64,000 nucleotides of DNA, taken from positions 48,638 to 112,637 of the forward strand of contig CAVXFK010000002.1 of the NCBI GenBank assembly GCA_963761005.1, in the 5' to 3' direction. This stretch comes from DASWJZ01 sp963761005 (GTDB lineage Bacteria > Pseudomonadota > Alphaproteobacteria > Rhizobiales > Afifellaceae). The position numbers and the translations under genes were made by a program. Each line of letters opens with the position of its first letter. Within the stretch, counting starts at the first letter, position 1. The notes under the pieces were generated by a model. That model saw only the letters and a program-made list of their open reading frames with translations, did no database searches and was not told the origin of the DNA. This document shows, piece by piece, positions 17,346 through 26,257 of this stretch.

Positions 17346-17429
17346 TGGTTTCCTCTGCCTAAATGGAATGATTGTCGCGCTAACCGCGAGCTGTAGATCA
17401 GAGGAAAAACAGTACCGCTGCTTTGTTGT

Positions 17430-17475
17430 GTCCAGAAATGAGTTTATCTGGACTGCTGCATCAGGAATCCTGATA
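17430..17475 (-). promoter_or_regulatory. LysR-type operator region, copy 1
   Basis: GCATCAGGAATCCTGATA at 17458-17475 contains a perfect 15-bp palindrome ATCAGGAATCCTGAT (T-N11-A LysR box). Adjacent at 17430-17453 is a second inverted repeat, GTCCAGA / TCTGGAC with a 10-nt spacer. Both are upstream of the M24 gene (start 17345). The 18-bp site recurs at 42931-42948 with one difference at its centre. Confidence 0.65.
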
Positions 17476-17579
17476 CAGGCGGCGGACTTCGCTCACCGGT
17501 CCCCGCGGCTATGCGTCGCGGAGAACTGAGGACTGGCGAATTTCGAGCCAATCGCGGCCAGCGGCGGGCGCGCCGCCGA

Positions 17580-18557
17580 TTATGCCGACGCTTCCATCGG
17601 TGCCCGCGCGTGTCGCGGCGATTTGCTTTCGCCGATCAGCTTCGCCCAGCATGCGTTCATGCTCACGGCCGCGCTCTCCAAGACCTGCTGAAATGCGCGC
17701 GCGGTCGGATCCATCGGCAGCCGCGCGGGCTCGATCAGGACGAGCTCGAGGCTGAGGGTTGGATTGATGATCGGATTCACGCTGAACCGATCGCGGTCGA
17801 GATCGGCCGCCATCATGACGCCCGGCAGGATCGTCGCCCAGTCGCTGCTCGCGACGAGATCGAGCGTGCCCATCATGGCGTCCAGTTCGAGAATGGCCTT
17901 GATGCGTCCGCCATTTGAGAGGATGTGCGATTCGAGCGTGCGCCGGCGCGTATTCTCATGACCCGGGAGCACAAGCTTCAAGGGCGGCAGGTCGCGCAAT
18001 CTGACCGGCGCCAGGTGCCGCAGCGGCGATTGGCGCGCCGAGACGAGCACCTCGGGCGTGGAAAGGAACGGACGCGAATGGAGACCGACGGGGGTTTGGA
18101 AAGCCGGCACGATGGCGAACGCGAACTCACCGGTGCTGACACGCTCGGTCAGGGTCGAGCTGTACCCTTCAACGACCCTGACGCGGGCGTTCGGATTGGC
18201 TTCGACAAAACCCAGGAGTGCCGGTGAAAGGGCGCAACGGGTGAGCGTTGGCATCAGTCCGACGAGGATCTCGCCGCTGAGCCCGGCGCCAAATGCGGCC
18301 ATGTCCGCCTTCGACGATTGGAAGGCGCGAAGAATCTCTATGCAGTGCCGATAGTACATCTCGCCGGCGGGCGTCGGCATGATCGAGCCGGCGCCGCGCG
18401 TGAAAAGCTGCACGCCGAAGCCAGCCTCAAGCTTGTGCATGTGCTGCGACACGCCTGACTGGGTCGTGTTCTCTCTGGCCGCCGCCGCAGTGAAAGACCC
18501 TTCCTCGTATGCAGCAACGAATAGCCTGAGATCGCGAATGCTCTCCGTCATATGCAT
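17580..18557 (-). CDS. LysR-family transcriptional regulator
   Basis: 325 residues from ATG 18557 (MHMTESIRDLRLF; ATG 18551 is an equal alternative). N-terminal HTH: LRLFVAAYEEGSFTAAAARE and TQSGVSQHMHKLEAGFGVQLF, then the periplasmic-binding-like effector domain. Frames open further upstream to 18710 but lack family similarity. It is on the same strand as, and upstream of, the M24 operon. The T-N11-A palindromes at 17460 and 42933 are its likely targets (inference), so it may coordinate two distant M24/hydroxyacid dehydrogenase operons. Confidence 0.9.
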   Translation of the reverse strand: MHMTESIRDLRLFVAAYEEGSFTAAAARENTTQSGVSQHMHKLEAGFGVQLFTRGAGSIMPTPAGEMYYRHCIEILRAFQSSKADMAAFGAGLSGEILVGLMPTLTRCALSPALLGFVEANPNARVRVVEGYSSTLTERVSTGEFAFAIVPAFQTPVGLHSRPFLSTPEVLVSARQSPLRHLAPVRLRDLPPLKLVLPGHENTRRRTLESHILSNGGRIKAILELDAMMGTLDLVASSDWATILPGVMMAADLDRDRFSVNPIINPTLSLELVLIEPARLPMDPTARAFQQVLESAAVSMNACWAKLIGESKSPRHARAPMEASA

Positions 18558-18851
18558 TTCTGGCGTTCCCGAACCCGTCCCTAACGCATCACATTCTTCC
18601 CGTTCTTCCTGCCAGCAATCGCCACGGGCTTGGCGCCGCAACGACGACCACCCACGGCAGGTTGGCTCAAGTTCGTTGACCGAGCGTTTCAAGCTTACAC
18701 CCCTTGTCATGGCTTAGAAAGCGCGCGCACGACATCACGCTCGGCGAGCGAAAGCGCTCCCGGCTCCCAGAGAAATGCACCCGCGATCAGGATCGCAGGC
18801 TAGGCAGCGGCCGCACGGTTCCGCCGGCGCACGCGGCCAAATTTCAAAACT

Positions 18852-19892
18852 TCAGTATCTGAGCACGATTCCCATCGCGTCCTGCGGGGTCGTGTCGAGG
18901 ATCGAATAGGCTTCGGGGGCGCGACTGAACGGCAGCTCGTGCGATACGGGTGTAACGAGCCAGTCGGAACGCAACAGATCGAACGCGACCGCGTTGCGGC
19001 GCTCCTTTGACCATCGCGGCTGAAGGCCAGAACCAAGCGAGCTGACCTGCGTGCTGATCATCCGAAGACGCCGGTAGTGGAACTCCGGCGAAAGGATGAG
19101 CGGCACCTTGCGCATGCCGAAGAAGGATAGCACGGCAACCGTTCCTTCCTGCCCGGTGCCCACGATCGCCGCCTGCAGCGCGCTCGGCGCGCCGGTCGCC
19201 TCGATGCTGATGTCGGCGCCGCGGCCTTCGCTCAATTCGGCGATCGTCTTGGCGGCGTCCTCCGGCGTGACAGCGGCATCGGCGCCCCATTTGACCGCGG
19301 AGGCCCTTCGAACGGCGATCGGATCGACGACGATCAGCCTGCCCGCCGTTCGGCGTGCGAGCTGAGCGACGAGGCTTCCGACGACGCCTTGCCCATAGAC
19401 GACGACGCAGTCTCCGAGCCGGACCGGAATGTCGAGCTGGCAGGTGAGCGCGACCTCGAGCAGATTCACGAAGACCGCCCGTTCGGCAGCAAGCCCCTCC
19501 GGCACCGCCGCAATCAGCCAGGTGTCGCTTCGCATCGTGAAGCAGTCCTGGTGCGGGTGGCGCGCGAAGACCATCTGTCCGGGCTTGAAGCGTGCATCGG
19601 GTCCCGCTTCGATGACCTCGCCGACGACCTGGTAGGCATACTTCACCGGGAACCCGAAGTTGCCGGCACAGGTCTCAAGCCCAAGATCGTCCTCAGCAGG
19701 AAGCTCGCCGCGGTAGATCAGCATCTCGGTGCCGGCGCTGACCAGCGACGCGAGCGCCTTGACCGTCACCTCGGTCCCGGTCGGCTTCTTGACCGGCTCC
19801 TCGAGGAGCTCCGCCCGGCGCGCTGCCGTGAACCACAGCCCGCGGGCCGTTCGAGTGCCGGGCTCCTTCGCACTCAGAGAACCGGTATTCAT
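18852..19892 (-). CDS. Medium-chain dehydrogenase/reductase (zinc-type alcohol dehydrogenase-like)
   Basis: 346 residues. SLVSAGTEMLIYRGELP replaces the usual catalytic Cys region, followed by YQVVGEVIEAG and RHPHQDCF; the Rossmann motif is VVVYGQGVVGSLVAQLA. The four-Cys structural zinc lobe is missing, placing it in the BchC/sorbitol-dehydrogenase-like MDR branch acting on polyols or ring alcohols. It follows an SDR gene by 70 nt in the importer B cluster on the minus strand, so it probably oxidises the compound importer B brings in. Exact substrate unknown. Confidence 0.8.
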   Translation of the reverse strand: MNTGSLSAKEPGTRTARGLWFTAARRAELLEEPVKKPTGTEVTVKALASLVSAGTEMLIYRGELPAEDDLGLETCAGNFGFPVKYAYQVVGEVIEAGPDARFKPGQMVFARHPHQDCFTMRSDTWLIAAVPEGLAAERAVFVNLLEVALTCQLDIPVRLGDCVVVYGQGVVGSLVAQLARRTAGRLIVVDPIAVRRASAVKWGADAAVTPEDAAKTIAELSEGRGADISIEATGAPSALQAAIVGTGQEGTVAVLSFFGMRKVPLILSPEFHYRRLRMISTQVSSLGSGLQPRWSKERRNAVAFDLLRSDWLVTPVSHELPFSRAPEAYSILDTTPQDAMGIVLRY

Positions 19893-19962
19893 CGTCCTTC
19901 TACCTCTTCAATCAGCAGCACTTTTGCGCGCGGTCAGACACCCGAGCGGCCGGCGCTTCTCG

Positions 19963-20733
19963 TCATTTCGCGGAGTAACCGCCGTCAACCGGAACGATCG
20001 TCCCGGTCATCTGGATCGGCGCATCGAGCAAGAGGAAGACGCCGACGGTCGCGACCTCCTCGGGCATCGAGACGCGACCGGTCACGGTGTTGGCAGCGAG
20101 CTGCTTGTGGCCGGCCTGCGGGTCCTTGGGATTGAAGCCGGCGGCCGTATCGTCGTTCATCGGTGTATCCATTGATCCAGGGCAGATGATGTTGACGCGG
20201 ATGTTGTGCGGACCGTACTCGATGGCTGCCGTCTTGGTCAGGCCGACCAACGCGTGCTTCGACGCGTTGTAAGGGCCGAGCAGCTCGCATCCGTGCCACG
20301 CGAGGTACGACCCGGTGTTGACGATGGCACCGCCGCCGCGAGCGATCAGCTCCGGAATCGCGTACTTCATTCCGAGCCAAACGCTCTTGGTGTTGATGCG
20401 GATCACTTCATCGAAGCCCTCGTTGCTGGAGTCGGCGATCGGCTTGAACTCTCCAAGGATAGCCGCGATGTTGAAGATGCCGTCGAGACCCCCGAAGCGG
20501 TCCACCGCGCGCTTGACGAACGCTTCGACGTCGGCGGCCGATCCGACGTCGGCGACCACCGGATCGACGGCGCCCGGCGCGCCATCGAGCTCCTTCTTCA
20601 ATCGGTCGAGCTTGCCGTGATCGCGGTCGACGGCGACCGTGTTTACGCCGCGTGCGGCGAGCTGACGGACGACCGCCGCTCCCATTCCCCCCGAAGCGCC
20701 AGTAACGATGACATTCTTCGTTTGGTCGGCCAT
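19963..20733 (-). CDS. Short-chain dehydrogenase/reductase (SDR), glucose/ribitol type
   Basis: 256 residues from ATG 20733 (MADQTKNVIVTG), preceded by GAGGAAGAGCC. Cofactor motif TGASGGMGAAV at residues about 11-21, catalytic Ser in NTGSYLAWHG, Tyr-x-x-x-Lys in GPYNASKHALVG, and the C-terminal PVDGGYSAK seen in classical SDRs. Likely NAD(P)-dependent oxidation of a hydroxyl in a sugar-like substrate. It follows the importer B permease gene by 78 nt on the same strand, so the set is permease, SDR, MDR in transcription order. Confidence 0.88.
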   Translation of the reverse strand: MADQTKNVIVTGASGGMGAAVVRQLAARGVNTVAVDRDHGKLDRLKKELDGAPGAVDPVVADVGSAADVEAFVKRAVDRFGGLDGIFNIAAILGEFKPIADSSNEGFDEVIRINTKSVWLGMKYAIPELIARGGGAIVNTGSYLAWHGCELLGPYNASKHALVGLTKTAAIEYGPHNIRVNIICPGSMDTPMNDDTAAGFNPKDPQAGHKQLAANTVTGRVSMPEEVATVGVFLLLDAPIQMTGTIVPVDGGYSAK

Positions 20734-20811
20734 GGCTCTTCCTCTGCTTGAATTCTGATCGGCCCTATTCGGCGCGCGCGGCAACCAGCCAAGCCGCGCG
20801 GGACGAAGAGT

Positions 20812-21894
20812 TCATTCTTGCGGACGATGTTCGGCGTCTTCGAGCCGCACCAACCAATTCCAGCGGGCGCGTCTTCCGCCGCGCGAGCTGAGCACCACCG
20901 CGGCAACGACGATGACGCCCTGAACCATGACCTGCTGAGGGGCCCCGAAGCCGATCACGATGAGCGCATTGTTGAGCGTGCCGACGAGCAGCGAGGCGAC
21001 GACCGCGCCAAGGACGGTGCCCTTGCCCCCCTCAAGCGCCGCGCCGCCGATGATGGCGGCGGAAATGACCGACAACAGATCGCTCGAGCCGAGCGTGAAG
21101 TTGGCGGCCGCCCATTGGCCGTTGTAGAGGACGCCCGCGAGCGCGCCGGCAGTACCGGTCGCGGTAAGCACGCCGACCTTGATCCGCCCCGTGCGGATAC
21201 CCGAAAAGCGTGCTGCGTTCTTGTTCGCGCCGGTGGCAAGCACGCGGCGGCCCACCGCCGTTTTGGAGAGGATCGTCGATCCGATGATCAAGCCGCCAAG
21301 CGACCAGAAGGCGAGAATTGGGATCGGGCCGATAGACCCGCTGCCAAACCAGAAGAGGAAGGCGTCGTTCGATATCGAGACCGTGGTCGCATTCGTCACG
21401 ACCTGCGCGAGGCCCTGCATGATGCCCATTGAGCCGAGCGTGACGACGAAAGACGGTATGCGGAAGAAAACCACCGCAAGCCCGTTCAGGAAGCCGACGC
21501 CGGTGCCGAAGAGCACCCCGATCAGCGCGGCGAGGAGGAAGTTGTAGTCCCAGGAGAGCAGCACCGCGGTGATCAGCGCCGCCACCGGCACGATCGACGC
21601 GATGGAGAGGTCGATCTCGCCGGCGCACAGCACGAACACCATCGGAATTGCCATGATGGTGATGGTGGTGGATATGCGCACGATGTTTAGGAGGTTGATC
21701 GGGGCCATGAACCCCGTGTTGCGCAGCAGGTACGCGAAAACGGCGATGACGATGAGCATCGCCCCGATGAGGAGACCTGGGTTGTCGCCCCGATAGGCGC
21801 CCCAAGCAACCATTCCAACTGACCTGCGCAAGCGCAGCCACAGCCGGTTTCCACCGGGTTTTGAGCGGGTCACATCCTCTGCCCTAGCTGCCAT
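20812..21894 (-). CDS. CUT2 ABC importer B, permease (RbsC-like)
   Basis: 360 residues with about ten hydrophobic segments; the family signature region FVLCAGEIDLSIASIVPVAA and GRRVLATGANKNAARFSGI are present. A basic N-terminal extension of about 35 residues precedes the first membrane span. The start overlaps the end of the ATPase gene by 11 nt (21884-21894), implying translational coupling. Forms the inner-membrane channel of importer B with the binding protein at 23709-24993. Confidence 0.9.
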   Translation of the reverse strand: MAARAEDVTRSKPGGNRLWLRLRRSVGMVAWGAYRGDNPGLLIGAMLIVIAVFAYLLRNTGFMAPINLLNIVRISTTITIMAIPMVFVLCAGEIDLSIASIVPVAALITAVLLSWDYNFLLAALIGVLFGTGVGFLNGLAVVFFRIPSFVVTLGSMGIMQGLAQVVTNATTVSISNDAFLFWFGSGSIGPIPILAFWSLGGLIIGSTILSKTAVGRRVLATGANKNAARFSGIRTGRIKVGVLTATGTAGALAGVLYNGQWAAANFTLGSSDLLSVISAAIIGGAALEGGKGTVLGAVVASLLVGTLNNALIVIGFGAPQQVMVQGVIVVAAVVLSSRGGRRARWNWLVRLEDAEHRPQE

Positions 21895-23569
21895 GACTAA
21901 CCTTGGCCGCAGTCACAACGGCATGAAACTGGCCGCGCTGCATCATTGCTACTAAAGCGTCCTCAGTAAACTCGTCCGCATCCTCCGGGCCGAGCGTGGC
22001 GCCAACAATTCCGTCGCGCAGGACGATGATGCGATCGGCGACATGCGTCACCTCGAGGAGATCGGAGGAGACCCAGAGTACCGTCGTGCCCTTCTCCGCC
22101 AAGGCGCGTACGTTCGCGATGATCTCGTGGGTCGCCCCGATATCGACCCCGAATGTCGGCTCGTCGAGAAGGAGCACCTCCGCGCCGACGGTAAGCGCTT
22201 TTGCCAATACGATCTTTTGCTGGTTGCCGCCCGACAGCTCGCCGACGGTCTGATCGACGTCGGTCGCGCGGACATCGAGCACCTTCATCAATTGGCGCGC
22301 CTGGTCGCGGCCCTCGGAGAACCGGAGAAACCCTAACCCGCCGACAAGACGACGCAAGATGACGAGGATAATGTTCTCGGCGATCGACTTGGAAAGTATC
22401 AATCCGTGCACGCCGCGGTCCTCAGGAATGAGAAACACGCCGTGAGACATGGCGTCCTGAGATGAACGCGGGCGGTAGCGCTTTCCGCGAAGGGTGATCT
22501 CGCCGCCGTTCGGGCGGACGTCGCCGAACAAGGTGCGGAGCAGCGTCGTTCGGCCGCTTCCGGCAAGACCCACAATGCCGAGGACCTCGCCCGGGAACGC
22601 GTCGAAAGACACGTCAGTGAGCTTTTCCCCGACGCGCAGGTTCTGAACCGTCACGGTGGCCCTGGAATCGGGCCGCGACGACGAGGCTGCGGCGACCTCG
22701 ACCCGTTTCTTGCCGTGGTGGGTGCCGTGGTCCGGCAGGTGCGCGCCTTCCCACGGACGGCGCCCGAGCATCGCGGCGATCAGGCCCGCCATGTTCGTTT
22801 CGTTGGTCGGGCACTGGAGCACGACCTCTCCCTCGCGCAGGCAGGTCACCTCGTCGCTGATGGCGAACACTTCAGCGAGGTGGTGGGTGATCAGGACGAT
22901 GCCGGCCCCCCTTGCCGCGATCATCCGCAGCACGCCGAACAGCCTGGTGATCTCTTCGCGGCCGAGCGGGGCCGTCGGCTCGTCGAGCACGAGGATCTGG
23001 CTGCCGAGACGCAGAGCGCGCGCGATCTCGATCAGCTCCTGCTCGATCGTGCTCATGTCGGAGACCGCCGTCGAGAGAAGCACTCGCGGGATGCCCAGTT
23101 CCTCGAGCAGGCCGGCGACCTCGGCGCGTTCCTTCCGCACGTTCACGAAGCGTGCGGCGTTCAGGTGCTCGGAATTCAGATAGAGGTTGTCGATGCCGCT
23201 CAGCGTCCCGATGAGGCTGCGCTCCTGCATGACCATGCCGAGACCCAACGTGCGGGCCTCCGCCGGGCGGGAGAACGTGAGCCGCTTGCCGGCGACGTGC
23301 ACTTCCCCCTCGGTCGGCGTCTCGGCGCCGAGGGCAATCTTCATGAGTGTGGACTTGCCGGCGCCATTGTGCCCGACGATGGCGTGAATGCTGCCGCGCC
23401 GCACTGCGACGTTGACATCCTTCAGGACCCAGACCTGACCGAACCGCTTGCCGATGCCCTCCATCTCAAGAACGCATTCGCCGTCACGCGCTGCGTTCGT
23501 TGAAATGGCTCGCGCGCGGCTAGCCTGTGTGGAAGCTTCCGAATGACCTTCGTTCGCGAGATCGCTCAT
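21884..23569 (-). CDS. CUT2 ABC importer B, tandem-domain ATPase
   Basis: 561 residues, longer than the usual about 500 because of a 30-residue N-terminal tail and an interdomain linker rich in His/Lys/Ser (PDHGTHHGKKRVEVAAASSS). NBD1: Walker A GHNGAGKSTLMK, weak signature MSTIEQELIEIARAL, Walker B ILVLDEPTAPL. NBD2: degenerate Walker A GLAGSGRTTLL, signature LSGGNQQKIVLAKAL, Walker B VLLLDEPTFGVD. The CUT2 pattern of one orthodox and one altered site holds. Upstream lies the binding protein gene, separated by two hairpins. Confidence 0.9.
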   Translation of the reverse strand: MSDLANEGHSEASTQASRARAISTNAARDGECVLEMEGIGKRFGQVWVLKDVNVAVRRGSIHAIVGHNGAGKSTLMKIALGAETPTEGEVHVAGKRLTFSRPAEARTLGLGMVMQERSLIGTLSGIDNLYLNSEHLNAARFVNVRKERAEVAGLLEELGIPRVLLSTAVSDMSTIEQELIEIARALRLGSQILVLDEPTAPLGREEITRLFGVLRMIAARGAGIVLITHHLAEVFAISDEVTCLREGEVVLQCPTNETNMAGLIAAMLGRRPWEGAHLPDHGTHHGKKRVEVAAASSSRPDSRATVTVQNLRVGEKLTDVSFDAFPGEVLGIVGLAGSGRTTLLRTLFGDVRPNGGEITLRGKRYRPRSSQDAMSHGVFLIPEDRGVHGLILSKSIAENIILVILRRLVGGLGFLRFSEGRDQARQLMKVLDVRATDVDQTVGELSGGNQQKIVLAKALTVGAEVLLLDEPTFGVDIGATHEIIANVRALAEKGTTVLWVSSDLLEVTHVADRIIVLRDGIVGATLGPEDADEFTEDALVAMMQRGQFHAVVTAAKVSHGS

Positions 23570-23594
23570 CGGCGGGCCCGGCTAACTGAACGAG

Positions 23595-23701
23595 GCGCCG
23601 GCTGACGCCGGCGCGAAGGTCGGTATTTCCGACCGAGATCGTATCCAATAGCACCGCAACGGCACTAAAGAGGAGGGGGCCGTCACTGCTGAACGGCCCC
23701 C
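23595..23701 (-). terminator. Two strong hairpins between importer B binding protein and ATPase genes
   Basis: Stem 1: GGGGGCCGT (23675-23683) with ACGGCCCCC (23693-23701), followed on the minus strand by CCTCTTTAG. Stem 2: GCGCCGGC (23595-23602) with GCCGGCGC (23607-23614), loop TGAC. Stem 1 sits 8 nt after the binding protein stop. Likely partial termination and 3'-end protection that keep receptor mRNA above ATPase/permease mRNA. Confidence 0.65.
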
Positions 23702-23708
23702 GCCCGGA

Positions 23709-24993
23709 TTAGTCGGCGCAGTCGCCGGCCGGGCAGGCGACTTCCGGCCCGTGCATGAAATCCCAAGCCTCGACCATGTTGGTTGCCTTGGAGATCGGGT
23801 AGGTCGGAACGATGACGAAGGGGTGGTCCTTGTTCCAGCCCATGTGGGCAAGAGCCGCGGTCATGGCCATCAGGCGACCGCCGTCATAGACGTCCTGGGC
23901 CATGTCCATGGCGATCACGCCACCCGTCCGCACCTGGCGGGCGCCGGCATTGCCGAGGTCCATGGTGGCAATCTTCACCTTGTCCTCCAGATGAAGTGCC
24001 TTGATTGCCGCGGCCTCGCCGATTGCCGGCGGAATCTTCCCACGGTGCGAAGAGCACGTTCACTTCAGGATGCGCGGTCAGGAACGCTTGCGTGTAGGCC
24101 GTCGCGGCGCTCGGGTCTGTATAGCCGCCGGCCGACTTCGGATCGGCGGGGCCGTTCGAGATGATCTTGATGTTGGGGTATTTCTTCAGCCCATCGAGCA
24201 GTCCCTGCTCGCGGACATGGATCGCATCCACGTCGTTGATCCAGCGGATGTAGCCAAAGTTCGCGCCGTCAGGCCACGTGCTGTGGACTGCCTCCGCCAT
24301 TTGCAGGCCGAGATTGTAGAAGTCGTAGGTCACCATCGCCTTGATCGGCTGATCCTGGCCGATCTTTAGCGTTGGCGTGCCCAGGCTCCACGTCGTCACC
24401 GTGATGCCCTGATCGAGCGCGGGCTTGATAATCGCTCCGAACTGGGCGGCGTTGACCGTTCCGCCCGTCACTATGATGTCTGGCTTTAGCGGAAGAAGCG
24501 CCGTGAGCACACCGGCCATGCCGTTGGCATTGAAGCTGTAGTTGCCGAACTGCAGGATCTTGATCCCGAGCGCGCTGAAGACAGCCTTGGCGCCGCTGCG
24601 CATCGCGAGGTTGTAAGGCACCGCGTCCCAGTCAAGATACACCGCGGTCAGCTTCTTCTCGCAGATCTGTTTGGCCTGGTCCGGTGTTACCTTCACCGTG
24701 TTGTACCAAGATGCCGGCAAATCCTCGGGCGCGCTGAACGACTTCGGCGACGTCTTGAAACCGTCCTTCGCGATCGAGTCGAGAAGACCCGGACCGCCGA
24801 TCGAATCGGGGATCGGCCTCGCGTCGAGATTCTTGGCGTCGTAGGTCCCGCAGGGCACCAAGTCGCTATCGGACTGGGTAATGTCCGCGGCGAGGCTCGC
24901 TCCCGAGAACGTTACCAATCCGGCAGCCAAAATCGGGATCAGTGCAGCCGTTCCGAAGGCGTCACGGAGTCGCCTCCTGGTAATGCTTCTCAT
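23709..24993 (-). pseudogene. CUT2 importer B periplasmic binding protein, single +1 frameshift
   Basis: About 427 residues when read across a one-base insertion at 24033-24034: the first frame reads VNVLFAPWED and the second continues PPAIGEAAAIKALHLEDKV. A signal peptide is visible at the N-terminus (RRRLRDAFGTAALIPILAAG). The body is a type-1 periplasmic sugar receptor (IKILQFGNYSFNANGMAGVL, KPDIIVTGGTVNAAQFGAI) and the C-terminus ends EVACPAGDCAD. Longer than typical ribose-type receptors (about 320) with an extra N-terminal region of about 90 residues. First gene of the importer B operon. Confidence 0.85.
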
Positions 24994-25049
24994 CGTTTCC
25001 TCCTGGGCATGATTGATGGCGGTCCCTCGCAGGCACCGCCCTGGCTTTG

Positions 25050-25068
25050 AACACTTGTTTCCAGTGTT
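25050..25068. promoter_or_regulatory. Palindrome in the divergent promoter region of importer B and the cyclase operon
   Basis: AACACT (25050-25055) and AGTGTT (25063-25068) form a perfect inverted repeat with a 7-nt spacer in the 278-bp gap between two divergent operons. A second, looser inverted repeat GGGCAG/CTGCCC lies at about 25080-25105. The cognate regulator is not identified; no regulator gene is adjacent. Confidence 0.4.
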
Positions 25069-25271
25069 ACGTCGCTCGCGGGCAGCGTACGCGTCGCGAC
25101 CTGCCCGTCACAAATAATTTGATCCACTGGCCGGCATCAGAACACGTAATGGTCGCTCGGCGACGGAACGTGCGAAGATCAGCACCCGCAACGAATTATT
25201 CTGTAGATGATCCTGGCTGGCGCGTTTTTTAGTGACGCTGGACAGCGAATGCTTGAGCAAGGGAGGAAGGG

Positions 25272-26243
25272 TTGAACGACGTTCCAACGCCGAAGTCCGT
25301 CAAACGTGATGACATCTACAAGGCCGCGGAGAAGCTCTCGAACTGGGGGCGCTGGGGCGAAGACGACCAGATCGGCACGCTGAACAACGTGTCGCCCGCC
25401 GACATCGTCGCGGCGGCTGGCCTGATCAAGAAAGGGAAGGTCTTCTCGCTCGGGTTGTCGCTCAAGGAGCCGATCCAGTCGGGTCTCTTCGGTGGCCGCT
25501 GGAACCCGATCCACACGATGCTGGCGACGGGAACGGATGCGGCAGCCGGAAATCAGGACACGCCCTATCCCTATCTCCGCTACGCGGACGATGCGATCAA
25601 CATGCCGTGCCAGGCCTCCACGCAGTGGGATGCGCTCTGCCACATCTTTCTCGATGACAAGATGTACAACGGCTACGACGCAAAGCTCGTCGACGTTAAG
25701 GGCGCGAAGAAGCTCGGCATCGAGAACGTTCGCGACAAGATGGTCGGCCGCGGCGTTCTCCTCGACATCGCCCGCTTCAAGGGCGTCGATTCACTCCCCG
25801 ACGGCTATGCGATCAAGAACGCGGAGCTCGACGCCTGCGCTCAGGCGCAGAAGGTGGAGGTGAGGAAGGGCGACTTCGTGATCGTGCGCACCGGTCATCA
25901 GGAACGCTGCCTCGCGAAGAAGGATTGGGCCGGATACGCCGGCGGCGCGGCGCCGGGTCTTGCGTTCGAGACTTGCTACTGGCTGAAGGAGAAGGATGTC
26001 GCCGCGATCTGCGCCGACACTTGGGGCTGCGAGGTCCGCCCCAACGAGACCGACGATGCGAACCAGCCCTGGCACTGGGTGGTGATCCCGGCGCTCGGCA
26101 TCTCGATGGGCGAGATCTTCTATCTGAAAGAGCTTGCCGCGGACTGCGCGGAGGACAAGGTGTACGAGTTCTTCTTCACCGCTCCGCCGCTTCATCTTCC
26201 GGGCGCGGCAGGTTCTCCCATCAATCCGCAGGCGATCAAGTAG
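25272..26243 (+). CDS. Cyclase-family (kynurenine formamidase-like, PF04199 type) metal-dependent hydrolase
   Basis: 323 residues from TTG 25272, with GGGAGGAAGGG just upstream. The family motif appears as STQWDALCHI, a GTQWD variant in which the first metal His of HxGTHxD is not conserved; downstream ADTWGCEVRPNE and PWHWVVIPALGISMGE are typical of the long cyclase subgroup. These enzymes hydrolyse formamides, cyclic amides or lactones. First gene of a plus-strand catabolic operon; the HisD-like gene starts 14 nt after its stop. Substrate unknown. Confidence 0.82.
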   Translation: MNDVPTPKSVKRDDIYKAAEKLSNWGRWGEDDQIGTLNNVSPADIVAAAGLIKKGKVFSLGLSLKEPIQSGLFGGRWNPIHTMLATGTDAAAGNQDTPYPYLRYADDAINMPCQASTQWDALCHIFLDDKMYNGYDAKLVDVKGAKKLGIENVRDKMVGRGVLLDIARFKGVDSLPDGYAIKNAELDACAQAQKVEVRKGDFVIVRTGHQERCLAKKDWAGYAGGAAPGLAFETCYWLKEKDVAAICADTWGCEVRPNETDDANQPWHWVVIPALGISMGEIFYLKELAADCAEDKVYEFFFTAPPLHLPGAAGSPINPQAIK

Positions 26244-26257
26244 GCGAGCAACTCGAA

